Shown here: piece by piece, positions 30,287-38,441 of the stretch
Layout: the number at the start of each line of letters is the position of its first letter
Numbering within the stretch: position 1 is the stretch's first letter
Program-made: the position numbers and the translations under genes
NCBI RefSeq assembly: GCF_010499265.1
Contig: NZ_JAAGSC010000039.1
Coordinates: 233,559-297,558, forward strand
Length of the DNA: 64,000 bases
Source: Wenzhouxiangella limi
GTDB taxonomy: Bacteria > Pseudomonadota > Gammaproteobacteria > Xanthomonadales > Wenzhouxiangellaceae
Direction of reading: 5' to 3'
Notes under the pieces: model-generated
The model's input: the letters and a program-made list of their open reading frames with translations, nothing else
The model's database searches: none
Told to the model about the DNA's origin: nothing

Positions 30287-30769
30287 GTGGGGGCGCTAGT
30301 ATGCTTTGCCCTTTCAGGGTGCGGCCGCACAGATTCCGAAGCTGAAAGGATCGCCGCGCTAGAAGCTGAGGTTGCCGAACTTAGGGTGAAAACCGAAGAA
30401 CCAGATGCTGCTGGGGATTTGCATGCTTTAGGGGAAGCCGCCGACACTTTGAGCCAGATAGCCGAAAAGCAAGTAGAGTTTAATCGACTTGAAATTGCTC
30501 GTAATCATGTTGAAGCTTTAGATACGGCCGTAAACATGTTTTTCGTTGACATGTTCCGCCGACCTGACGAATTACTAGAATTGGTTGAAGGCACAGGAAA
30601 CAACTGGAACGGCCCATATATTGATCGTGTGGCGCTAACTGACCCATGGGGGAACCCCTTTCAGTATGTGAACGCGGGACAGCGTGCCGAATGGTTCGAT
30701 ATCTATTCTTTCGGCCCACCTGGCACGCAAGCGCCGGAGTCCGAACACATAGGTAACTGGAGTCAATAA
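30287..30769 (+). CDS. Lipoprotein-like protein with GspG (T2SSG) C-terminal domain, no pilin helix
   Basis: 160 aa. The N-terminus (MGALVCFALSGCG) has a lipobox-like LSGC, then a heptad-like coiled coil (about 18-65). From about 72 it matches the soluble domain of the type II secretion major pseudopilin GspG: ALDTAVNMFFVDMFRRP, NNWNGPYID, DPWGNPFQYV, FDIYSFGPPG and IGNW. The prepilin leader and transmembrane helix that pseudopilins need for assembly are missing. The only start codon is GTG 30287. The frame stays open to 30266 and encodes an Arg-Arg-Arg stretch that would make a better signal n-region but has no start codon. It lies 81 bases after higA on the element. Confidence 0.7.
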   Translation: MGALVCFALSGCGRTDSEAERIAALEAEVAELRVKTEEPDAAGDLHALGEAADTLSQIAEKQVEFNRLEIARNHVEALDTAVNMFFVDMFRRPDELLELVEGTGNNWNGPYIDRVALTDPWGNPFQYVNAGQRAEWFDIYSFGPPGTQAPESEHIGNWSQ

Positions 30770-31163
30770 AAAGGTCAGGGGGTGAACCCTGCCGGAGTTG
30801 TTCCTTTGTCCGGGCCCTGGCGAGCCGGCCGCCGCCTTGATTGTGGCAACCGGCGAAACGCTGAAATGCGAGCCGGGCGAAGAACTGAAATTTTTTGAGC
30901 GCCGGCTGCAAAATTTGGAATGGCGTTAATACTTGATAGGTACTGAAGTGTCCGCGATAACGGGGTAGAACCCCGGTGGGGCGGTGAACCCTTGCGTGTA
31001 CTGCGGGGAAAACTCTAACGATGAGTTTTGCCAGTCCCTAAAAAGAGCGGAAAACTGCAAAGTAGTCGCACAGTAGTCGCAAAACACGAAATAGGACAGA
31101 GTCGGCCGGGATGCAAATCTGGCCTAAAACCGCTGTAAAGCCTGTGATTATTGCATTTCGGGA
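30770..31163. other. Non-coding right end of the integrative element
   Basis: No supported gene. The stretch contains scattered GC-rich segments, the right arm-type site (31060-31081) and an AAAACACGAA run before attR. It probably represents control and attachment DNA of the element. The open frames across it are on the opposite strand of the GspG-like gene or run through the tRNA. Confidence 0.6.
31060..31081 (+). repeat. Arm-type site, right (two tandem AGTAGTCGCA units)
   Basis: Matches the left copy at 27776-27797 in 21 of 22 positions and in orientation, 82 bases before attR. Together the two sites bracket the element just inside its att sites. Confidence 0.6.
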
Positions 31164-31239
31164 TGGTGGCCAGGGGCGGAATCGAACCACCGACACGCGG
31201 ATTTTCAATCCGCTGCTCTACCAACTGAGCTACCTGGCC
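31164..31239 (-). tRNA. tRNA-Phe (anticodon GAA), attR of the element
   Basis: Complete 76-base tRNA. The 7-bp acceptor stem is GGCCAGG/CCTGGCC, the discriminator is A and the CCA is encoded at 31164-31166. The D-loop region is AGCTCAGTTGGTAGAGC, the anticodon stem-loop is GCGGA-TTGAAAA-TCCGC with GAA at 31204-31206, and the T arm contains GGTTCGATTCC. Its nucleotides 28-76 double as attR. It is the only intact tRNA gene seen in the window. Confidence 0.96.
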
Positions 31240-31442
31240 ATGCTGTCGCTTGTGCCGCGGGACCGGTTTCGGAGGGAGTCTCAGGCTGACCCGATCCAGC
31301 GAAGCGCGCATTTTATCACTTCCTCGGAGTTTTGGGTACCGCTTCAAACCTGGAATCTGGTGACAGCGCGGTTTGGCTCATTCAGCGCGGGTTGAGATTG
31401 AGTGGAGTAAGCTGGGAGGCCAATTGTTGCCTGCGGGAGCAC

Positions 31443-31910
31443 ATGATGCGCACTATGCTTTGCCTGATCGTTTTTGTGGGCCTGAGCGCCTGCGCCACGT
31501 CGACGCCGCCGGAAGTCCGCAGCGGCGAAATCTACCAGCGCCACGCCGGCGAGGAGCCGGTCAGCAGCGTTCGCTACTCGTCCATTCGCAGCTGGCGACC
31601 GGTGGGCGATCGCTCGGTGCTGATCGAGTTCAGCCGAAACCAGCACTATCTGTTCGAACTCAGCCCGGCCTGCCAGACCGAGATCCGTTTCGTCCAGTCG
31701 ATTCGCCTGCTCACCGCGCTACCGCGACGTGTCGATCGCTTCGACCGCATCCAGGTCGGCGATTCGGTGTGCCGGATCGAGGAGATCCGCGAGGTCGATT
31801 TCGAGGCCGTGCAGGCTGATCTGAAGGCCCTGCGCCAGGAAGCCGAACCGGCGCGCGAGGACGTGGACTCAGACCGCATCCACCAGGACGACTATTCCGG
31901 CGGCACGTAG
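31443..31910 (+). CDS. Lipoprotein, DUF6491-like
   Basis: 155 aa from the ATG at 31443 (GGGAG upstream; a second ATG follows directly). The leader MMRTMLCLIVFVGLSAC has a clear lipobox (LSAC). The mature part shows the pattern of DUF6491 proteins: a Trp-containing strand, YLFELSPAC, a Q/R-rich middle, then DRIQVGDSVCRIEEI, with two cysteines that may pair. The function is unknown and it is probably anchored in the envelope. Its end overlaps the convergent yggX end by 19 bases. Confidence 0.75.
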   Translation: MMRTMLCLIVFVGLSACATSTPPEVRSGEIYQRHAGEEPVSSVRYSSIRSWRPVGDRSVLIEFSRNQHYLFELSPACQTEIRFVQSIRLLTALPRRVDRFDRIQVGDSVCRIEEIREVDFEAVQADLKALRQEAEPAREDVDSDRIHQDDYSGGT

Positions 31911-32161
31911 CCGTCGGCGCGGTCGTAATCGCCGTCGAACAGGAACGCCTCGGCCTGTTCGATCAGGTACTTGCGGTGGTCGGGGTCGATCGGACTCAGG
32001 CGCTTTTCGTTGATCAGCATGGTCTGGTGGGCCAGCCATTTCTGCCAGGCCTCCTTGCAGATATTGGCCTGGATGCGCTGGCCGAGTTCGCCGGGCAGGG
32101 GCGGGCGCGGCAGGGCTTCTCCCTCGCGGTTCAGATACTGGCAGTGAACGGTCTCGGTCAT
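31892..32161 (-). CDS. yggX: Fe(2+)-trafficking protein YggX
   Basis: 89 aa, the usual length. It carries the conserved Cys7 region (VHCQYLNREGEALPRPPLPGE) and KWLAHQTMLINEKRL. YggX protects iron-sulfur clusters and is thought to move iron to them. It follows mutY by 9 bases, the standard mutY-yggX arrangement; MutY itself holds a 4Fe-4S cluster. Confidence 0.95.
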   Translation of the reverse strand: MTETVHCQYLNREGEALPRPPLPGELGQRIQANICKEAWQKWLAHQTMLINEKRLSPIDPDHRKYLIEQAEAFLFDGDYDRADGYVPPE

Positions 32162-32170
32162 GCTATGGGC

Positions 32171-33223
32171 TCAATCCTTGGTCGTTTGCGGAATTGTATC
32201 AGCGAGCCATTCCACGACCCGGCGGATCGGCCGCGGCAGCCCGGCCTGCAGCGCCTCATCGGGGTGAAACCACTGGCTCTGCTCGTCTGCGACCAGATCA
32301 GCCGTGGCCTCGGACATGGCGCGGCTGAAGCGCATGTGCAGGCTGAAATGGGTGAATTCGTGGTCGATCGGCGGCGGCACGGCAGCGTCGCTGATTTCGT
32401 GTGAATCGTCGCCCTCAGGCAGACACCACAAACCACCCCAGATGCCGCTGGGCGGGCGGCGCTGGAGCAGGACCCGGTATTGATCGTCCTGGATGATCAA
32501 CCAGGTCGAACTGCGTCGAGGTCGTTCCCGCCTGGGCTTCTTGCCGGGCAATTGCTCGACGCGACCTTCGAGGCGACCTCGGCAGTCGCCCTGGACCGGG
32601 CACAGCATGCACGCCGGACGCCGCGGTGTGCACACGGTCGCGCCCAGGTCCATGATCGCCTGGGTGTAGTCGGCGGCGCGGTCGGGCGGGGTGCGCTTTT
32701 CGGCCTCGCGCCAGAGCTGTTTCAGCACCGCGGCCTGTCCGGGCCAGCCGTCGATAGCGGCATGCCGGGCCAGGACGCGCTTGACGTTGCCGTCGAGGAT
32801 GGGCGCGCGTACATCCAGCGCCTGGGCGATGATGGCGTTGGCGGTGGATTCCCCGATGCCCGGTAAATCGTGCAGCCCCGCCGCGGTCCGGGGCAGATCG
32901 CCGCCGTGTTCTGCCAGGCAGATTTTGGCCGTCCGATGAAGATTGCGGGCGCGGGCGTAATAGCCCAGCCCAGACCACAGGGCGAGCACGTCGTCCAGCG
33001 AGGCCGCGGCCAGCGCGGGCAGGTTCGGAAAGCGCTGCATGAAGCGCTCGAAATACCCGATCACCGTGCCGACCTGGGTCTGCTGCAGCATGATTTCCGA
33101 GACCCAGACCCGGTACAGGCTGCGCTCGCGCTGCCAGGGCAGGTCGTGACGACCGTGGTCTGCCCCCCACGCCAGCAGGCGTTGCGCAAAATCGCTGGAC
33201 GGGGCAGGGGTGGTGCCCGTCAC
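32171..33223 (-). CDS. mutY: A/G-specific adenine DNA glycosylase
   Basis: 350 aa. It removes adenine mispaired with 8-oxoguanine. Helix-hairpin-helix motif LPGIGESTANAI with the nearby catalytic region; 4Fe-4S ligands in CTPRRPACMLCPVQGDC (C-x6-C-x2-C-x5-C); and a C-terminal NUDIX-like domain (from about 225) that recognises 8-oxoG. The start is GTG 33223, which shares a base with the ftsY stop, giving an ftsY-mutY-yggX run. Confidence 0.95.
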   Translation of the reverse strand: MTGTTPAPSSDFAQRLLAWGADHGRHDLPWQRERSLYRVWVSEIMLQQTQVGTVIGYFERFMQRFPNLPALAAASLDDVLALWSGLGYYARARNLHRTAKICLAEHGGDLPRTAAGLHDLPGIGESTANAIIAQALDVRAPILDGNVKRVLARHAAIDGWPGQAAVLKQLWREAEKRTPPDRAADYTQAIMDLGATVCTPRRPACMLCPVQGDCRGRLEGRVEQLPGKKPRRERPRRSSTWLIIQDDQYRVLLQRRPPSGIWGGLWCLPEGDDSHEISDAAVPPPIDHEFTHFSLHMRFSRAMSEATADLVADEQSQWFHPDEALQAGLPRPIRRVVEWLADTIPQTTKD

Positions 33224-34230
33224 TAGCCGGCTTCGGCGGCCTGTTCCTGGACCGGCAGGATGGCGTGGACGAAGGTGCCGGCATCGAACGGGCGCAGGTC
33301 GGCCGCCGTTTCGCCGACGCCGATGAAGCGGATCGGGATGCCGAGTTCGTGGGCGATGGCAAACAGCACCCCGCCCCGGGCGGTGCCGTCGAGCTTGGTC
33401 ACCGTAATCCCGGTCAGCTCCACCGCCTCGTTGAACTGGCGCGCCTGGGCCAGCGCGTTCTGGCCGGTGCCGGCGTCGACCACCAGCATGGTCTCGTGCG
33501 GGGCTTCCGGGTCGATCTTCTTGATCACGCGCCGGACCTTGGACAGCTCTTCCATCAGGTGGCCCTGGGTGTGCAGGCGCCCGGCGGTGTCGGCGATCAG
33601 TACGTCGATCTCGCGCGCCTTGGCCGAATGCAGGGCATCGTAGATCACCGCGGCGGTGTCGGCGCCGGACTGCTGGGCGACGACCGGCACGCCGTTGCGC
33701 TCGCCCCAGGCCTTGAGCTGCTCGACCGCGGCGGCGCGAAAGGTGTCCCCGGCGGCCAGCATCACCGACAGGCCTTCGTCCATGTAGCGCCGGGCCAGCT
33801 TGCCGATGGTGGTCGTCTTGCCAACGCCGTTGACGCCCACGGTAAGAATGACGAAGGGTTTTTTCGACGGATCGACGGCCAGGAACTGCTCGGCCGGTTC
33901 GATCAGGTCGTACAGCTCGGCCTGCACGGCGGGCAAAACCTGGGCCGGCTCGGAGACCACGCCCCTGGCGATGCCGTCGCGCAGGCGATCGATGATCCGG
34001 GTGGTCGCGCCAATGCCCATGTCGGAGGTCAACAGCGTGGTCTCGATTTCCTCGATCAGGGCCTCGTCTATGCGGCTGGCCCCGGCAATCAGGCCGAACA
34101 GGCTGCCGAGGCTGGAGCGGGTACGCGCCAGCCGTGCCTCCAGCGGATCGACGCCGGATTTTTCAACCGGCCGCACCGGCGTTTTTTCAACGCCTTGACC
34201 TGATTTCTTGCGACGAAAGATCGAGAACAT
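33223..34230 (-). CDS. ftsY: Signal recognition particle receptor FtsY
   Basis: 335 aa from the ATG at 34230; the open frame continues upstream but into rsmD antisense, and MFSIFRRKKSG is a natural basic start. It has a very short acidic A domain and then the NG GTPase: P-loop GVNGVGKTTTIGKLA, DTAGRLHTQGHLM, TKLDGTARGG, and the closing FIGVGETAADLRPFDA. It docks SRP-bound ribosomes to SecYEG at the inner membrane. It is divergent from rsmD with only 19 bases between the start codons. Confidence 0.95.
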   Translation of the reverse strand: MFSIFRRKKSGQGVEKTPVRPVEKSGVDPLEARLARTRSSLGSLFGLIAGASRIDEALIEEIETTLLTSDMGIGATTRIIDRLRDGIARGVVSEPAQVLPAVQAELYDLIEPAEQFLAVDPSKKPFVILTVGVNGVGKTTTIGKLARRYMDEGLSVMLAAGDTFRAAAVEQLKAWGERNGVPVVAQQSGADTAAVIYDALHSAKAREIDVLIADTAGRLHTQGHLMEELSKVRRVIKKIDPEAPHETMLVVDAGTGQNALAQARQFNEAVELTGITVTKLDGTARGGVLFAIAHELGIPIRFIGVGETAADLRPFDAGTFVHAILPVQEQAAEAG

Positions 34231-34249
34231 AAGCCGGTATGCTAGCACC

Positions 34250-35348
<1,099 letters not shown>

Positions 35349-35358
35349 TCGAATCCAC

Positions 35359-35375
35359 CGGGCCGTGGCGGCCCG
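35359..35375. terminator. Short GC hairpin between coaD and ggt
   Basis: A 7-bp stem CGGGCCG/CGGCCCG with a 3-base loop directly after the coaD stop. There is no T-run behind it, so a true intrinsic terminator is doubtful; it may be an mRNA-stabilising stem. Confidence 0.35.
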
Positions 35376-35387
35376 AAAGGGGACCAG

Positions 35388-37085
35388 ATGTACAAGCACC
35401 GCACACCCGTTTTCGGATCCGTTCTTTTGCTGCTCTTGCTGCTGCTGCCGGCGCTGGCGATTGCGGCCGCACCAGGCCGCGTGGCGGTCTCCAGCGCGCA
35501 TGAACTGGCGACCGAAGCCGGCATGGAAATTCTCGAACAGGGCGGAAACGCCTTCGATGCCGCCGTGGCGGTGTCAGCCGCGCTGGCGGTGGTCGAACCG
35601 GCTTCTTCCGGTATCGGCGGCGGGGGCTTCTGGCTGCTGCACCGGGCCGAGGATGATTATTCGATCATGGTCGACGGTCGCGAAACGGCGCCGGCGGCGG
35701 CCAGCCGGGATATGTACCTGGACGAGGACGGCGGCGTGGATCGCGATTCGGCCATCAACGGGCCGCTGGCTGCCGGCATTCCCGGCGCGCCGGCAGCCTG
35801 GGTCCACCTGGCTGAACGCTACGGGACGCTGCCGCTGGCCGAGCTGCTGGGGCCGGCCATTCGACTCGCAGAGGAAGGCTTTCCGGTCGACTACAAGTAT
35901 CAGGCCCTGCTCAATTTTCGCGCCCACGTCATGCTGCGTTTCCCGGAAACCGCCGAGATCTTCATGCCCGGTGGCCAGGTACCGGAAACCGGCGTGCTGA
36001 TTCGTCAGCCCGATCTGGCCGAGACCCTGAAGGCGGTGGCCGAAGAAGGCTTTGACGGGTTTTACCGCGGATCCGTGGCCGAGAATCTGGTGGCGGGATC
36101 CAACGCCGCCGGCGGGATCTGGTCGCTGGACGATCTGGCCGGCTATCAGGTGGCCGAACGCGAAGTGATCCGCACCGACTACCGTGGCTACGAACTGATC
36201 TCGGCACCGCCGCCGTCATCCGGCGGGGTCGCCATCGCCCAGATCCTGAACATGATCGAGCCGTTCGACCTGGCGGGACTCGATCGCGTCGCGCGCATTC
36301 ATCTGCTCTCGGAGGCCATGCGCCGGGCCTATCGCGACCGCGCGCTCTACCTGGGCGATCCGGATTTTGTCGACATGCCGCTCGAAATGCTGCTCAGCCC
36401 TTTTTATGCCGCGGGTTTGCGGGCCGGGATTCGCATGGACCGGGCCACGCCGTCGGCGGCGCTGGCGGCGGACCCCTCGCTGCTGCCTGAAAGCGACAAC
36501 ACCACCCATTTCTCATTGATCGACGCCGAGGGCAACATGGTCTCGGCCACGCTGACGATCAATCTGCCGTACGGGGCGGCGTTTGCGCCGCCCGGCACCG
36601 GTGTGTTGCTCAACAACGAGATGGACGATTTCTCTGCTGCACCGGGCGCGCCGAACGAGTATGGACTGATTGGTTTCGACGCCAACGCCATCGAGCCCGG
36701 CAAGCGCATGCTGTCATCGATGAGTCCGACCATCGTCAAATCGGGCGACCGCGTGGCCGTGCTTGGTACCCCGGGCGGCTCGCGCATCATCACCATGGTG
36801 CTTTTGGGTATTCTCGATTTCATTGACGGCAACGGGCCCGCCTCATGGGTCGCGCTGCCGCGCTTTCATCACCAGTACCAGCCCGACGAGATCTCGCTGG
36901 AGCGCAACCTTCTCGGCGAAGAAGAAATCGCGGAACTGGAAGCGCTGGGTCACGATGTATCGGTGCGGGCCCGACCCTGGGGCAACATGCACGGCGTGAT
37001 GTGGGACCGAGAACGAAACAGCGTCGAGGCGGCGCACGACCCGCGCTGGGAGTCCGGCGGGGCGGAAGTTCGCGAGCTGCAATAG
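35388..37085 (+). CDS. ggt: Gamma-glutamyltransferase, periplasmic
   Basis: 565 aa with a strongly hydrophobic signal peptide (VFGSVLLLLLLLLPALAIA). It is an N-terminal-nucleophile hydrolase that transfers or hydrolyses gamma-glutamyl groups of glutathione. Autoprocessing is expected before Thr372 in DNTTHFSLID. Substrate-side motifs GGNAFDAAVAVSAALAVVEP, SSGIGGGGF and MLSSMSPTIV are present, as is the lid-region AFAPPGTGVLLNNEMDDF. It is convergent with the thiolase gene, with a bidirectional terminator between. Confidence 0.95.
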   Translation: MYKHRTPVFGSVLLLLLLLLPALAIAAAPGRVAVSSAHELATEAGMEILEQGGNAFDAAVAVSAALAVVEPASSGIGGGGFWLLHRAEDDYSIMVDGRETAPAAASRDMYLDEDGGVDRDSAINGPLAAGIPGAPAAWVHLAERYGTLPLAELLGPAIRLAEEGFPVDYKYQALLNFRAHVMLRFPETAEIFMPGGQVPETGVLIRQPDLAETLKAVAEEGFDGFYRGSVAENLVAGSNAAGGIWSLDDLAGYQVAEREVIRTDYRGYELISAPPPSSGGVAIAQILNMIEPFDLAGLDRVARIHLLSEAMRRAYRDRALYLGDPDFVDMPLEMLLSPFYAAGLRAGIRMDRATPSAALAADPSLLPESDNTTHFSLIDAEGNMVSATLTINLPYGAAFAPPGTGVLLNNEMDDFSAAPGAPNEYGLIGFDANAIEPGKRMLSSMSPTIVKSGDRVAVLGTPGGSRIITMVLLGILDFIDGNGPASWVALPRFHHQYQPDEISLERNLLGEEEIAELEALGHDVSVRARPWGNMHGVMWDRERNSVEAAHDPRWESGGAEVRELQ

Positions 37086-37087
37086 CA

Positions 37088-37116
37088 AAACGGGCCGGCG
37101 TGCTGCCGGCCCGTTT
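37088..37116. terminator. Bidirectional rho-independent terminator
   Basis: A 12-bp stem AAACGGGCCGGC/GCCGGCCCGTTT with a 5-base loop. It has an A-run on one side and TTT on the other, placed between the convergent ggt and thiolase genes. Confidence 0.8.
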
Positions 37117-37137
37117 CGATCGCTGAGCTGCGGTTTT

Positions 37138-38322
37138 CTAGACCCGCTCGAAGATCCCGGCCGCACCCATGCCGGTGCCAATGCACATCGTCACCATGCC
37201 GTAGCGCTGTTGGCGGCGCTGCAGACCGTGGACCAGCTTGGCGGCCAGAATGGCCCCGGTGGCGCCCAGCGGATGCCCAAGCGCAATGGCGCCGCCCAGC
37301 GGATTGACCTTGTCGGGATCGAGTTCCACGGTCCGCATGACCGCCAGCGACTGGGCGGCGAAGGCTTCGTTGAGTTCGATCCAGTCCAGATCATCCTTCG
37401 AAACGCCGGTCTGCTTGAGCACCTTCGGGATCGCTTCGATCGGGCCAATGCCCATGATTTCCGCGGGCACCCCGGCGACCGAGAAACCGCGAAAGACCGC
37501 CAGCGGCTTGAGGTTGAGTTCCTTGACCACGCGTTCGGATACCAGCACCAGCGCCCCGGCCCCGTCCGACATCTGCGAGCTGGTCGCAGCGGTGACCGAG
37601 CCCTTGGCGTCGAACACGGTTCTGAGCTTGCCCAGGGCTTCCGGGCTGGTATCACGTCGCGGCCCTTCGTCGGTGTCGATCACCGTCTCGATTTCGCGGA
37701 CCTGGCCTGTTTTGGGATCGGGTACGCGGCTGGTGACGGTGTAGGGCCTGATTTCGGTGAACTCGCCGCCGTCGATGGCCGCAATGGCCTTTTGATGCGA
37801 GCGATAGGCGAACTCGTCCTGATCGGCCCGGCTGACGTCCCATTTCTGCGCGACTTTCTCTGCCGTGATGCCCATGCCGTAGGCAATCGCGACGTTTTCG
37901 TTGTCGTCGAACACCTTCGGGTTCATGGCCACTTTGTGGCCCATCATCGGGACCATGGTCATGGTCTCGGTGCCGGCCGCGATCATGACGTCGGCCTCCC
38001 CCAGGCGAATGCGGTCTGCGGCCATGGCGATGGTCTGCAGGCCCGATGAGCAGAAGCGGTTGACGGTCACGCCCGGGACGCTGTCGGGCAGGCCGGCCAG
38101 CAGGGCGCCGATTCGGGCCACGTTCATGCCCTGCTCGGCCTCGGGCATGGCGCAGCCGACGATTACGTCCTCGACCCGCCCCGGATCCAGGCCAGGCACT
38201 TCGGCCAGCGCGTGTTTCAGGGCGTGGGCGAGCAGGTCGTCGGGACGAACGTTGCGAAAACCGCCCTTGAACGCCCGGGCAACCGGGGTACGGACGGCGG
38301 AAACGATATAGGCGTCACTCAT
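37138..38322 (-). CDS. Acetyl-CoA acyltransferase (3-ketoacyl-CoA thiolase), FadA/FadI type
   Basis: 394 aa. Last step of beta-oxidation. Nucleophile Cys91 in VNRFCSSGLQT, His in ALGHPLGATG and the second Cys in MCIGTGMGAAG are all present. It lies downstream of the hydroxyacyl-CoA dehydrogenase/hydratase gene on the same strand, separated by a large GGGTTCA inverted repeat, and presumably works with it. Confidence 0.94.
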   Translation of the reverse strand: MSDAYIVSAVRTPVARAFKGGFRNVRPDDLLAHALKHALAEVPGLDPGRVEDVIVGCAMPEAEQGMNVARIGALLAGLPDSVPGVTVNRFCSSGLQTIAMAADRIRLGEADVMIAAGTETMTMVPMMGHKVAMNPKVFDDNENVAIAYGMGITAEKVAQKWDVSRADQDEFAYRSHQKAIAAIDGGEFTEIRPYTVTSRVPDPKTGQVREIETVIDTDEGPRRDTSPEALGKLRTVFDAKGSVTAATSSQMSDGAGALVLVSERVVKELNLKPLAVFRGFSVAGVPAEIMGIGPIEAIPKVLKQTGVSKDDLDWIELNEAFAAQSLAVMRTVELDPDKVNPLGGAIALGHPLGATGAILAAKLVHGLQRRQQRYGMVTMCIGTGMGAAGIFERV

Positions 38323-38362
38323 GAATAGGAGTCCTTGGATAACTTTGACATTTGGTCTTTTG

Positions 38363-38437
38363 GGGTTCAGGGTTCAGGGTTCAGGGTTCAGGAAAGGCTC
38401 TGATCGACCTGAACCCTGAACCCTGTGACCTGAACCC
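38363..38437. repeat. Inverted tandem GGGTTCA repeat between the beta-oxidation genes
   Basis: Four perfect GGGTTCA units (38363-38390 plus GG) face a complementary array at 38408-38437. The two 30-base arms differ at only three positions, all in one unit, and the inner 16 bp (38377-38392 with 38408-38423) are perfect around a 15-base loop. The hairpin starts 4 bases after the stop of the dehydrogenase/hydratase gene and ends 40 bases before the thiolase start. No T-run follows, so it is more likely an mRNA-processing or attenuation structure, or a mobile repeat, than a simple terminator. Confidence 0.85.
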
Positions 38438-38441
38438 TCGC

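Larger units (their letters stand above)
27613..31212. mobile_element. Compact integrative element in the tRNA-Phe 3' end
   Basis: Bounded by 49-base direct repeats (27613-27661 and 31164-31212) offset by 3551 bases. It carries a tyrosine recombinase just inside attL, a 97-residue unknown protein, a higBA toxin-antitoxin pair and a lipoprotein-like GspG-domain gene. No replication, capsid or conjugation gene is present, so mobilisation would need a helper. A 22-base, two-unit motif occurs once near each end (27776-27797 and 31060-31081), as expected for integrase arm-type sites. The tRNA gene is regenerated intact on the right. Confidence 0.85.
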
